Shown here piece after piece: positions 24,074 through 36,772 of a DNA stretch of 64,000 nucleotides. Each line of letters starts with the position of its first letter. Position 1 is the first letter of the stretch. Below the pieces are notes generated by a model, which was not told the DNA's origin, made no database searches, and worked only from the letters and a program-made list of their open reading frames with translations. Source of the stretch: Euonymus europaeus (taxonomy: Eukaryota; Streptophyta; Magnoliopsida; Celastrales; Celastraceae). The translations under genes were made by a program, and so were the position numbers. The stretch spans positions 4,476,501 to 4,540,500 of the forward strand of contig OY756965.1 in NCBI GenBank assembly GCA_963580455.1, written 5' to 3'.

Positions 24074-27000
24074 CTAGAAAAATATTTCAACTTCCTTTTC
24101 ATTCATCTCATATACATGATCTCTGGCATCGGTGAGAGCAGTCTGCAAGGTAGAAATTTTTTGTTCAGATTAAAATATACCTTATAATTAGAAGAAAAAA
24201 ATAGGGCTGCAATTGGACCAAATAGTTAAAAAAAGATCTTGAGCTAGGTTGATTCAGGTTCCTAAACACCTTGTCCATGGTGCACCAAATCTAGATAATC
24301 AATACAGATTGACCGGACCCTAAATATTAATTTAATAGAAGACAATTTGAATTTTCCATGGTTTTCTCCTTCTTGGGAACAATGAGAGAAAACCAGCTAT
24401 GTGATTGAACTCGGAAAATTTGAGGTCGAGCTTGATAGAACAAATAAAAGCCATCTTTAAGGGACAATAGCTAAATTCTATTAAGATAGAGGAAGGCTCT
24501 AGCAGCTACTTAAACTGATCAAGTTAAAGCCCAAACATTCAAAAGCTGAATTCACCACTGGTGCTCAACTTGTAAGTAGTGATTAGTGAAGAGAAAAGAT
24601 TAGGATGAAGGTGAGATTCTACCTGCCCAAATTTCGTAAGAAAATTGTTAGCGAGGTTTAGGGATGTCAACTTCACATCTTCATTAGCCTTGAGTGCTTG
24701 AGCAATGGCAAAAGCCCCATCATCCTGCACAGAAATAATGTGAAAACACTCCAATGGCTATTAATTTGGGAATAATAAATTATAGACCAAATTTTATTTA
24801 CCCTTATTTCATTGAATGCTAGGTCGAGCGACGTCAAAGTTTCATTCACCACTTTCAAACTGCGAGCTAGGCAAATTGCACCCTGCAAATATTAACAGAA
24901 GTAAAGTAAGACAAGTAGCCAGAATGGCTCTAAGTTTATGAACAGGATTACTACATATAGGGACATACTTCATCTTTAAGGCCATTTCCACGCAGGTCAA
25001 GAATTGATATGGTATTGTTATATTTCAAAGTATCTGCAATGAACTCAGCACCTTTAGTTCCAATCTGCAAGAAATTTCATGTGCATTGTAAGAAGAAAAA
25101 AAAGGTGGCTTTATGAGGACTGCATCAATAAATTTACCTGACACCATCCAAGCTTCAAGGATTGTATTTTTCCATGGAACTTAAGTACTTCCAATAAGGC
25201 CTTTGCTCCATCTGGTCCAATGGGATTATATGCAATATCCAACTGTAAGGTGATAGAAAGAAAAGGAGGGAAGCAAGACAATCAGTTTATGGTCTCCAAA
25301 ACTCAAGCAATGCATATACAATGAAAAATATCAAAATAAGGGTTAAAGAACTCACTGCTGTAATGACCGCATTATCTTTAAAAACTTGAGCTATGCCATT
25401 CACTCCCTTGGCATGTATGTTATTTCCCCCCTGTCATCTCAACAGGCATTGGCCTTAGAAAAGGTTTGTTGAAGTACTTTTAAGAAGAGTTGGGAAAAGA
25501 GCGCAACACAATATTTCAAAGAATAGCCCTGTTCTCACCAGGTCTATGTGTGTTATACTCCTGTTTTGCTTCAGAGCATCTGCAATTTTTTCTGCACCCT
25601 AATAAATCATCCAAAATATCACTATCAAGAAATGGAAGTTCCAGATCACATTTTAGCACATTAGCAATGAAATTTCAAAATTTCATGTTTATTTACATGT
25701 AGAACAATTTCAATCAACGATCTCATTCATTTTTCAGAGATCCATATCACAATTCTGTCTATTTGAGTATGATATCTGGGACATCAGAGTGCTTTTGGAA
25801 TTCAGAAAAACCATATATTTTTTGTGCTAAAATAAAAAAGGAAAATAAATCCAGTACACAAGACTCTCACGATGAGCAGGTTTGGAGAGACCGGATGTAC
25901 GCATACCTTACCCCCACATAAGGTGTTGGTTGTTTTCAAAAATTGAGCCTATGACCTTAGGTTGCACCCTTGCAACTCTACCACGGGGCCACATGTACGC
26001 CTATCATTTTTAGTGTTAAAATAGTTTAGAAAACACAGCACACCACAAAGTGTACATCATACTTCAGACCTATAGGCTATATGAAGCTGAAAATGGAGGC
26101 TAAGAACAATAAAACATTGGGAAAGATTAATACGTCATCACTACATCATTCATCAAACAATTCAACAATAATACAACAGAAGAACATCGACAAAAAAAAT
26201 ACCTCATCGCCTATGTCATTCATGTAAAGATTCAACCATAACAAAATCTTGCTCTTCTTTACATATTCAGCAATGTGAAAGGCACCCTTTGCACTAATTG
26301 TGTTGTTTCCAATGTCTAAAAGGGAGATTTTCCCTAAAGATCATATAGGCATGCCAAATTAGTTGTCGCCATCATCATTAAATCATTGCCCCAAACCATT
26401 ACGGGATTGGCTAGAGCATGTAAAATTAGCAGCATAATATAAGTGCGAACTTTGAAGAATCAAGATCTGCAAAAATATCTGCGAAACTGGCAAAGGAAAT
26501 GAATGCTGGAGTAGAAAACCTTTATGTGAAGATAAACCAGACATTAAAGCACGAACTCCTTCATCACCAATGGAATTCCCATGTAAGTGAAGTTCCTGAA
26601 CAATAAAACGTTAGATGCAAATCTTACCACTGGTAAAAGTAGGAATATAATATGGCTCAGTTCAAACCCACATATACGTACATCAAAGCAAACTGCGTAC
26701 ATAAAAGAAAACAAATTGGATCAAATTCAATAATCTTCACATGAATGAAATCCTTTATTTCAGAGTTGAAATATGGTCGCAAAATGAAATAATGAATGAT
26801 ATATCAGTGGCTAAAGCAAGTTCTGTGATTCCTTCAATACCAAATCCTACACAGGAGTTCATTAATCTTATCAACAAGGAATTTGTTAAATGAAATCAAT
26901 AGCCTCCTTTGGCAGGGAAAAAAAAAATCTAAAATCCGATTTTTCCTGGGAAGAAAACTGTCAAATCAAATTTACAGCCACCAAGTACAATTCAAGTCCT

Positions 27001-30000
27001 TAAGCAGGTTTGGAGTAGAGAAAATATTTGAGGAGACAAAACTACTTACTTTTTTAGGGAACCCTGTCTACAGAAAGCCAATGGTTTTAACTCCAAACTT
27101 TTAGTTTCAAGGTCAACAGTCCAAATTCCTTTGGATATTTGAGATGGAGTTATGGGATGAGGAAGGACAGTTCCTGTGGTAGACTGCATGAGACAGTCGA
27201 CCTCCTAGACTACCAAACTAAAGATAAATCCTAGACTATCAAACTAAAGTTCCCATAATCAACCAAAACGATGAGCGAGAATACTTTCACCTAGAGAGCT
27301 GCTGAATCCAACATGTGAGTTTCTAGACAGGAAGGCTCTCTGATTCAGTACATATAACTGAATATAAGCTTCATCAAGCATCAAAAGGTAATAAAAGGAA
27401 ACATGTAGAAGGTACATCAGTGACTACTTTATAATATGGCAGTCAATGGATTGCGTTCAGACTGTGACCTAGAAACATTACCTCGGATCTTTGTTCTTCC
27501 TTTTTTCTTTTGGGATAAGTTATGAGGTTGTATTCTTTCTTTCTTTCTTTTTTGTTTTTTCCAGGGGAATCAAACCTTACACTATGGTGCAAAGGTAAGG
27601 AGTTGGCTATCGAATTTTCTTGGATCTGATTATAATCCTACCCTGTTTTGCTTAATAGGGCCAGATCCAACTAAACTAATCCTTGAAAATTGGATATCGA
27701 GGAGGATATACCATAATTGCATTGTTAAGAAAACAATTCAACAATTTATTTGATGAAATATATGCACATATTGTATGATCAATAAATTTTTAATACATGT
27801 GTACGATAAACTATATGAAAACGATTGTATGTGCATGTGTGTGTGTGTGGATAAATTCTTGCATATAGACTAATATAAATATCATTTTTGGATTATACAA
27901 CGTATTTAATTGCTAGGTGTAAGGATTTATGTTGGTAACAGCCTACTTGGTTGTTGATATGCAAGTTTCTTTTTGTTCCTATTTGGGACTAATTGAAACA
28001 AAAGAATACATACACGAGAAATGCCAATTGAATCAAAATACTAAAAGATAAATTTTAATCATATAACCAATATGCATAACCGCCAACTCTTCCCATTGAG
28101 ACGCAGGGGGTTAAAGCATAAAAGAATGTTAATTAACGTGCTTCCCAAATAATGAAACATAAATAAATGAAACATGTACCCGCAAAGATTTGTTCGCTTC
28201 AAGTCCTTTAGCCAAAGCATTAACCCCCAATGCACCGCCGTAATTGCCACTAAAAAGTAAAACATGTCAGCAGAATTTCCAAAAGTAAACACTTGAAAAT
28301 GCACAAGTAGAATATTTAGCACTTGTAACTATTTGCAAGCATAATATATATATCTACCATGCATGTAGAACCTGAGATTTTGAGCTTAAACTAAAAAGAC
28401 GTATTGAAAAGGCAATAACTTCTACATACTTGAGATGTAGGCTCCGAATGGACTTATTTTCAAGAAGTGCTTCAGCAAGGGTTGTAAATCCCTATTCCCA
28501 TTTCAAGAGATGAAACATTAAAAGAGTGAAGGGAGAAACTTTAACTACATTATAGTAGTACACTTTGTAAATGACGAGAAAATGGCATACAGAATAGTCA
28601 ATCATATTGTTGTTAAGTTCAATAGCTCGCAAGTTTGAATTTTTCTTCAACAACTCTGCAATAGCCTTTGCACCCTGCACAAGAAAGATAAGTGAAACTT
28701 GAAGAAAATTTTCTAATTCAGTGACGTATTAGGCAATGTATCTGGTAGGCCAAAGTAAAATATTTACTGTGAAGCCACATGAATGAACTTACTGGAGTGC
28801 TAGTTTAAAGCTAGAAGTAAACTAACCTCATCCCCCAAGTCAGCACTGTTCAACTGCAGCTTTTCAATGCCGGCATTGTTCACCAAAATATCACATATAC
28901 ACTGTGAAAATATGCCCATTACGAAACTCTTAAAGCAATAATCCACACATAGTCACATATATAAAGTAAGAGCAAAAGTAAAATTCAAAGCACGCAGAAG
29001 TCAGACAGGAGCATAAAATAATTGTAGACAGGTCATGGTTACATAAATATGCTCAAGAGCATGAAGACCACTTTGAGGGGAGAGTTAGCCCTCCAAGTCA
29101 CCACAAAGGTGTTTATGCTCAATCTGTCCCTAAGAAAATTATTCATATCAGCCAAATGCCATCCAGTACCAATAAGGATATTGTCCAAAATTCTCGGGAA
29201 ATCTCATTATGAGTCTATCAAGAGAGACAAAGGGTTTGACAACCCAAGTCAACCCAGGGTTAAATTTAATATCATCAGTTCATCATAACAATGAGTTATG
29301 CAGAGAAGCAAGATCATTGTATGAGGTTACCGAGGCTTTTTTTTTATCTATGTTAGACCAAACTGCTCCAAACATTATTTTTTGGGTCTCAACTTCATAC
29401 AATACCATGAAGTTACACAATAAGATAGTTAAAGTGGTTGCTATAAGGATTCTAAAACTAAATCTTGAATATAAGGTTATCCCCACTGTACAGAGTACAC
29501 TTATACAACAATAAAGGCAATCTGGACTAGGAACCCATAAAAAATTGGAGCTTCCTTCTGAAAAGCAAAAGTTACTGAAAATAGATTAGAAAAACATTGA
29601 ACAAGCAAGCAATCTCATCTTCATTCTAATCGTCAAGACTTTATGTTAAACAATATTGGAGCCAGCTACATGAATGCATAACAAAAAATTAATCGAAATC
29701 AACCAGGTGACTATTCCTTTGCCGTTTGCTCCTATTTATAGCTACACTCTTGACTAGCCCTTTAGATTCGATGTCATTTAATCACCTTTTATCCGATTTC
29801 TTTTTTCCATCCTCTTCTCTCTTCCAAATCTACTACTTGAATTTTCTTTATTCTACACACTGATGCACCAAAAAGAATATTTTAATTCTTCTAAATTTTG
29901 CTCTTCATAGATGTTAAAAAATTTAACAAAATAAGAAGTTTGCACAAACAAAATAACTTGAACACGATCATAGCCTAACTCCCCAATCAAACAATACAAA

Positions 30001-32541
30001 TATCAAAAATAAAGATAAATATCATGGCTTGCGAGATAAGTCAATTACCATGTTAATAAGCCAGATGGTGCCAACACATCACAGCCAAAACAAGAAAATA
30101 TGGCAATGAACACATTAGCCATTTAGGAGTCTATATGATTCTTCTAACTTGGTATCAATGGACCAACTTCTTTTTCAGAGACATTAATATAGCTAGTTAA
30201 TTAGCAGTATATTTTTCCATATATATCACACATTAGAGATGCTACAATGGACTACTGCCAACCTTAGCTCCTTCATCTCCAATAGGATTTCCTGAGAGAT
30301 TGAGTGTCTTTAAGACAACATTTGATTGAAGAACTCCATCAAAAGCTTTCATTCCATCTGCAGTTAACCCATTTGCAGCAAAACTAACTTCTTCTACGGT
30401 CTGAAACACAGGAAATACATGTTTGGTATATCAGTAACTAAAACCAGTTCATTTGAATTACTGAGTTTTAAATCAAAGCTTGCATAGATAAAGTACAATC
30501 AAAGAAAGAATATTTAATTAAATAGAAAATTGGAAACACTTCAGTTGTTAAAATTAAAACATGGGTATAAAAACAGACATATATTGTCCGATCCACAAAT
30601 TCTGACCTGATTATAACCTAAGCTTTCAGCGAGGAAAAACACACCCTCGTCACCAAGGTTGCGACCTACAAAATTTCTTGCAAGGTCAAACCACAATTAT
30701 GTAAACAAGACTTAAATTTGTATTCAAACTCAAAAGTAAGAGATACTAGACCAATAATTTTTCCTGAATCCAACTAACTGCATTTTGGTCAAGAAACTTC
30801 CAAAATCACATTGTTAAATTGTTCAGGTTGCACATAATGACATAATTGAATCGGACCATTCCTCATCGGATGTCATGATGATGAAGAAATCGATCTTAAA
30901 CAGGAGAATATTGAATCTCTTAATCTCATTAACTCATGTATGCATAAGGCAATTGCATTTACAAGCATCAAATCATCACAGTGAACTACATGTTATCAGG
31001 CTGCTTGTACCTATTTGACAACATACCTGACATGTCAACACTAGGGAATGATCTCAGCTCTTTTGCAAACTCATTGAGCTTCTGCTTGGACTCTCGATCA
31101 ACCTTTGCGGTAAGACCTCGTAGTAAATTTGAGCCTGGGGCAATCGACCAATTGATTCCCTGTGCAGAAGTTCTACTTTTTGCAGATGCAGTTCCTAACG
31201 GTTTTGGCATTAGGAGTTTCTCCACCAATTTCCACAAAACTGTGAGCTGAAAACATTTGTTAGAATATCGTTTGAAAAACATTGTGGGAAAATTCCACTT
31301 GTAACAACAAACTTGTGATAGAAAACAAGGTGTTCGCTGAACCATAATTCCAAGTTTTCTTAATGCATGAGGAGTAAAAACACACGAACAAATTCCATTC
31401 ACATCAGCATGCTAAAAAATCTCTGACTTCCTTTCAAAAAAAAGACCAACTTTGACCCAGGGGGAAAAAAAGTAAATCCCAATAACTGGAAATACAGTTA
31501 TCTGATCATCCATTGAAATTTTAAATGTAGCTAAGTATGACCATTAACATGGCGGAAGGCATGCCAAAAGAAAGTTCCCTTAATTATGCCACGGAAATTT
31601 TTTTATTACTAATAAAACGGGGTTTGTTGTGTAAGCAATTATCAAGCTTTACTAAGCTTAGTTTGAGCTATGTTTTGCCCAAGCCCAAGGTAGTCCATTA
31701 ACAAGCACAATGCAAATGATAAGTAATGCAAGAAATCCTCGAAATTTCTTTGAAGTACAGAAGATGCACATAGGTATCAGGCTGTTCCGCTGAAGGGGCC
31801 AGTGCTCACTTGAACACTAGTTTCCTCTTATTTTCACCATTCTTTCATATGCTATAAACTTATAAAGAGACTGTCAAATCAGAGTTTACATTAAACTTAA
31901 ACAACACCATAGTAGTAGTGGCTCAGTGATCAATTCTAAATATATGTAACTAACAACTGTTCAACTCCGTTTGTTTTATGTTAGTCTCATGAACAATTAA
32001 AAAAGTCCACTCTCGGAAGCTAATAGTAATGCCTCTCAAATCAATCAAACGAACAGGGATCGGGAAAGGAAAACACGAACAGTAAATACCATACCGAAAG
32101 TACAGGCCAAGAAAGCACCGGCCGGCGCAACAACCGAGGCAGCTTGCTTAAACGGAGGGTTAGAGAACACGTTCTCCCCTTGAGATTGCCGATACACTCT
32201 CCTACGACTTGGCGCTCCGCCGGCCCTTGAAGAAACCTCCGTCACCAAGCTCCTGAATCGTAAGCAGCGTCTGCGAGCCGTTAACGAGCGCTTACTAGGT
32301 AAAAATGGCAAACCATGGGCACCGCAGCCGGAGGCAGTGCGGCGCAGAAACTCGCTTCGCTGTCCGCACTTTCGCTGGTCGGCTTGAATTGAAACCTGAG
32401 GAATAAAGCAATGGTGAGTTCTGAATTTTCAACCGAATTTAGGAAATAGACACAGAGAGATGTGGAGAGTCTGTGAATTGCGAGTGAATGCATAAGTACC
32501 GTTGGATAAATGTAGAGAGAGAGTGCGGGATTGAAACCCAT
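24074..32541 (-). CDS. EMB2004-like: Ribonuclease-inhibitor-type LRR protein, EMB2004-like
   Basis: Eighteen exons join in frame on the minus strand: 32541-32500, 32395-32090, 31246-31027, 30665-30607, 30400-30263, 28901-28827, 28674-28591, 28491-28430, 28249-28180, 26595-26520, 26333-26203, 25598-25539, 25430-25356, 25242-25138, 25064-24969, 24882-24802, 24724-24623 and 24142-24074. They encode 616 residues. The N-terminal ~125 residues are basic and serine-rich, consistent with plastid targeting. From about residue 200, 28-residue RNI-like leucine-rich repeats follow one another (LKTLNLSGNPIGDEGAK, LRAIELNNNMIDYS, LRELHLHGNSIGDEGV, LTSLDLAFNEI). The tail is DHVYEMNEKEVEIFF. Such repeats form a curved protein-binding scaffold. 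Length and layout match Arabidopsis EMB2004 (At1g10510, needed for embryo development). The partner is unknown. No stop or frameshift was found. Confidence 0.93.
26596..28179 (-). other. Long intron of the LRR gene
   Basis: A 1.58-kb intron separates exons ending in KSLR (28180) and starting ELHLHG (26595). It contains T-rich runs and a short GT microsatellite near 27835-27850. No LRR-like coding sequence was found in it, and the repeat pattern across the junction is continuous. Confidence 0.6.
28902..30262 (-). other. Long intron of the LRR gene
   Basis: A 1.36-kb intron between the exon ending GDEGAK (30263) and the exon starting CICDIL (28901). Short ORFs on both strands have no recognisable domain. 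No transposon end was identified. Confidence 0.55.
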
Positions 32542-32691
32542 TAGAGAAGGAGTTCGAAGCGCATATGAGTGTAAGAGTCCTTATCGCGCCTCCTGAGAGT
32601 TTAATTGAGAGTTGCAGAGGAGGAGAAAGACGAGGAGTAGGGGATAGAGCGGCGGGCATCCAGTGTTTTCTACGGAACAGCACTGCTAATG

Positions 32692-32700
32692 TATATATAT
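32692..32700 (-). promoter_or_regulatory. Candidate TATA box of the LRR gene
   Basis: The minus strand reads ATATATATA about 150 bases upstream of the ATG at 32541, in otherwise GC-richer sequence. The spacing suits a 5' UTR of roughly 120 bases. This is inferred from composition and position only. Confidence 0.35.
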
Positions 32701-33339
32701 GTAACTAAACATGCTGAACTGAGGCCGAGTGAAATTAAAGGTCTCTCGCTCGATTTTCGCTTGGTGGGTCCGAAATTGAATGTAGTTTCATAGTTTGTTG
32801 TTGGACCCTTAAAACGGCCCAAATGAAGTGGTGAACATATATGGACCTAATCTATTGGGTTACCATCATGAATTAATAAAGTGAGATTTGGATTGAGATA
32901 GTACATAGCGGGTCATATATGATGTAAATATTTACCGTTCAGTCTCAAAAAAATCTTGTATTACATGTGAAGTCACATGTTATTTTAACTGGACAGAAAT
33001 ACCCTTTGAATTTTAAAATTCAAGAAATTGATAAATATTTTATATCTCTCATACACTCGCATTTTCTCCCACTTTCTCTCACGTTCTCTCACTTTCTCAC
33101 TAAAATCACAAATTTCCGGTCACCTTCTCAGATTTTCGAACATTTTCCGGCAAAAACAAATGGGTAAGTTCCTATTTTGGTAGAATCTCAGGGTCTCTCT
33201 CTCAATATTTGTAGTTATTTTTTCAAGATTTCTTCATCTTTTTTCAAGATCTATAGTTATTTTATAAAGATCTTCAAAAAAATTTCTCAAAAACTTTAGT
33301 TTTTTCTAGATCTATGTTTTTTTTGCAAGATCTCTAGTT
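32701..33339. other. Intergenic region upstream of the LRR gene
   Basis: No gene is seen. A CT-rich patch with repeated CTCTCACTTTCTC-like units lies at about 33045-33100. Confidence 0.45.
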
Positions 33340-35130
33340 GTTACTGTCATACTTCTTGTTTGAGAATACGATTGATACTGTCAATCATTTCGATACAGTT
33401 TGTTGTTGGTACTATTTGTGAATTTTTGAAGTTGTTGGTACTAGTTCTTTATTGTGAAAATATGGTTGATACTGTCTGTGAAACATGATTGTGTATTTGT
33501 CCACTATTTTCATCATTTTGTAATGAAATTTGAATGTTGATATTGTTTAAAAGTTCATACATGTTTCTCATCCGAAAATATTCAAACTTTCTATGATTTT
33601 TGGTACTGTTTGATGATTGTATATTTGTCCACTATTTCTCTTCATTTTGTAATGAAATTCGATTGTTGATATTGTTTTATTGTGGAAATATGGTTGATAA
33701 TGTCTGTGAAACATGATTGTGTATTTGTCCACTATTTATCTTCATTTTGTAATAAAATTTGATTGTTGATACTGTTTGAAAATTCATACATGTTTCTCAT
33801 CCAAAAAAATTCAAACTTTCATTATTTGATATTGTCTGTGTTTCATTATGTGATACTATGAATACTACAGGACACTATCAATACCGTTCATACTAGTTTT
33901 GTTGTTTTTTTACAATGTTGATTTGTTCTATAATACTGTGTTCTTAGATAATGATATGACTATTGATATTGTTAATTAGATGGATACTGATATGATTGTT
34001 GATATTACGAATTAGAGTATGTTGATAGAGTATAAGCTCTCGTAAAACGTAAAAGCTGAGAGTGTCTGAGAGTATGGGGACAGAGTATAAGCTAGCTTAT
34101 ACTCTGAAACAAACGGAGGCGTAGTATTATTGGTTTCTTGATATTTTTGTGACTGTTGATGCTTCTGATAATGTTGATATTTACAATTCTGAAAATATCG
34201 TTGTGATACTATCAATATTGTTCATACTACTTGTATTGTTTTCTTACAATGTTGATTTGTTCATATTGTGTTCTCAGATACTAATATGATTGTTAGTACT
34301 GTTAATTAGATGCATATTGATATGATTGTTGATACTACGAATCAAATGTGGTATTATTAATTTCTTGATGTTTTTGTGATTGTTGATGCTTCTGATAATG
34401 TTGATATTGATAATTCTGAAAATACTGTTGTGATACTATTAATACTACTTGATACTATCAATATTGTTCATACTACTTGTGTTGTTTTCTTACAATGTTG
34501 ATTTGTTCTATAATACTATGTTCTCAGATACTGAAATGACTGTTGATACTGTTAATTAGATGAATGCTGATATGATACTACGATATTGATATGATTGTCC
34601 ACTACAAGAACTTGGATCGAAAGTCCCTGAAATACTATGAAATCTTAATACAACTTAAATTTATTAATAAATACAACCTCATATTTTTCATTAACCTTAA
34701 TTTCAGGGTTGACTATGGATATCATGTATGTTACATCATGTCTAGGTTGGCAAAACATCAAGCAATTGAGGAGTCATAGTCGTCTGACAAAATGAGAATC
34801 TTCAAGGCAGAAATAGTGGGTAACTTCGTACATGACTACAAGATTGAGAATGCATAGATCTGGGAGCTTCATTATTGATACTGCATATACATAGGGTAAA
34901 TATGCATAGTATTTTGAGACTCTATATCTAGTTGGCGCATTGCAGTTATATTATGTCTGTTAACTATTTGTTGACTCGTTATGGACAACGTTAACTCATC
35001 CTGACCCTACTGATGCTACTGATACTATTGTTAGCACGTGTAATGTTAATACTACTTACACTAATAATGTTACTGATACTATTTTTAGTACGTATAATGT
35101 TAATATTGTTTACACTAATAATACTACTTA
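33340..35130. repeat. Degenerate low-complexity array rich in GATACT and TTGATA motifs
   Basis: For about 1.8 kb the sequence is made of loosely repeated words such as TGTTGATACTG, GATACTATCAAT, TTCATACTAC and GATATTGTT. Larger blocks recur: TTGTTTTCTTACAATGTTGATTTGTT near 34235 and 34490, and GTATTTGTCCACTATTT near 33492, 33622 and 33721. No ORF of note is present. At about 34034-34125 lies a patch (AGTATAAGCTAGCTTATACT, then GAAACAAACGGAGGCG) that looks like one end of a separate MITE. Confidence 0.7.
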
Positions 35131-36772
35131 TACCACTGGTTTTGAAAGAGTACAATCAAAATTGAGAGAGATGAACTTTTGAAAATTGAACATGAAACAC
35201 AAAAATAAACTAAAATAACAATCCATATTCGTTGGATCTCTCACCGGAGTCTTCGCCGGATTCTCATGTCAAAATGCCCGTCGGATTTCAAAATAAAAAA
35301 AGATGAACCAGAGGAGAAAGATGAGAGAGAGCAGACATATGAGAGATGAGAGAGACAATTGTATATAATTGTATTGAAAATGAGGGTAATGTTGGAATTA
35401 TGAAAAAAAATGAATCAATGTTTGACATTGAAAAATGTGAAAGTTATAACTAAATGGTAAATAATAAAAAATGATGACTCAATGGTAATTGGCGGCACAA
35501 CAAATGCCCTTGCCGTAAATTCCCCATTTGGATTCGGTCTATAAAATAAAACTTATGGAATTTAAAATTCGTTGAAAAATCTTATTTATATTTAAATACA
35601 GTTCACTGTAATTTTTTTATTTTTTTATAAACAAATTTTTTAAAATATTTTATCTCTCAAAATATATGATAAATTTTAAAAAATAATTGTATATTCAAAC
35701 ACAATATGTAAAACTTTTTCTAACATGACTCATTATCGATAGTTTTTAATTACATTATTTTTCAAAAACAATGTAATTAGAATATATGCTATGTAATTGT
35801 GTTTTTTTCAGTACTATTACCTAAACAATAAGTGTTAAATCCTAAGGAGAATAAATTCGTTAAACAATAACGAGCTCGTATATGCTCAACATACTTGGTT
35901 ACCATATACGATAATGAAATGATTTTCCATCTTTTAAAGGGCACTTATGTAATTTAACCAATAAAATATTAACTTAATTGGAAAAAAATCTAAAAACTAG
36001 AACTAATAACAAATAAGTTTAAATGAGTGAACATATCTTTAATAAGTCTCGTAAAGTATATCTACCTATAATTTTTTCATTAATCAATACCTATATATAT
36101 ATATATATAGTACAGAACTTTGAAGAGAAAAAGCAATATTCTCAGAGTTCCACATCAGATTTGTTGAATCATGCAAGCCTCTCACCTGGCAATATTAATT
36201 TATTTTAAATTGTTTAATTTGTTTTCCTATTTATTTTATCCAAAAAAATGCTTCACCTTTTTTCGTTTTCTAAACCGTTTCTTCACCTCTTCGTTCTCTT
36301 AATGCCCACCTCTTCGTTTCCATAAGCCATAATTGATCGCTTCATCTCTTCATTATCATAACATATTGAAAGAGCAAATTTGGTTCATGTATCTCATACA
36401 GATGATGATTTATAATAATTTTAATCAAGGCAAGGACGAGCTAATGAATTATGCCCAATTATTTCAATTTCGACAGGTTCCCTTGATCTATCGATTGTTT
36501 CTGTATCTTCTGTGTCTGCTTCTATGATATTTTTTTTCATTCCTACTCAAAGATTTATTGTTTCGACTAATCAAATTAATAGTGTATTCCTTGGAGATGT
36601 CTTTATGTATGTTTGTTTCGAAGTTGTTGATGTGTGTGTTTTGTACCACATTTAGTTGCATATTTTCAATCACAATTATCCCATTTTGACTAAATATTGG
36701 ATTGAGTTAATCTTACAAGTTTTCTTGTGATTTTATCGTAGGGGAGTTGAAGTGAAGTTATAACTGAATTGT
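35131..36772. other. AT-rich intergenic DNA
   Basis: No supported gene. A TA microsatellite lies at about 36090-36108. The next copia sequence begins near 36773. Confidence 0.5.

Noticed and set aside
32429..32683. Minus-strand ORF starting MLFRRKHW or MPAAL as the true start of the LRR protein
   Set aside because: After splicing it runs into a stop in exon 2. The frame from ATG 32541 continues through all 18 exons. It is kept only as an upstream-ORF finding.
33340..35130. CRISPR-like or satellite array
   Set aside because: Repeat units have no constant length or spacing, there are no unique spacers, and the context is a plant nuclear genome.
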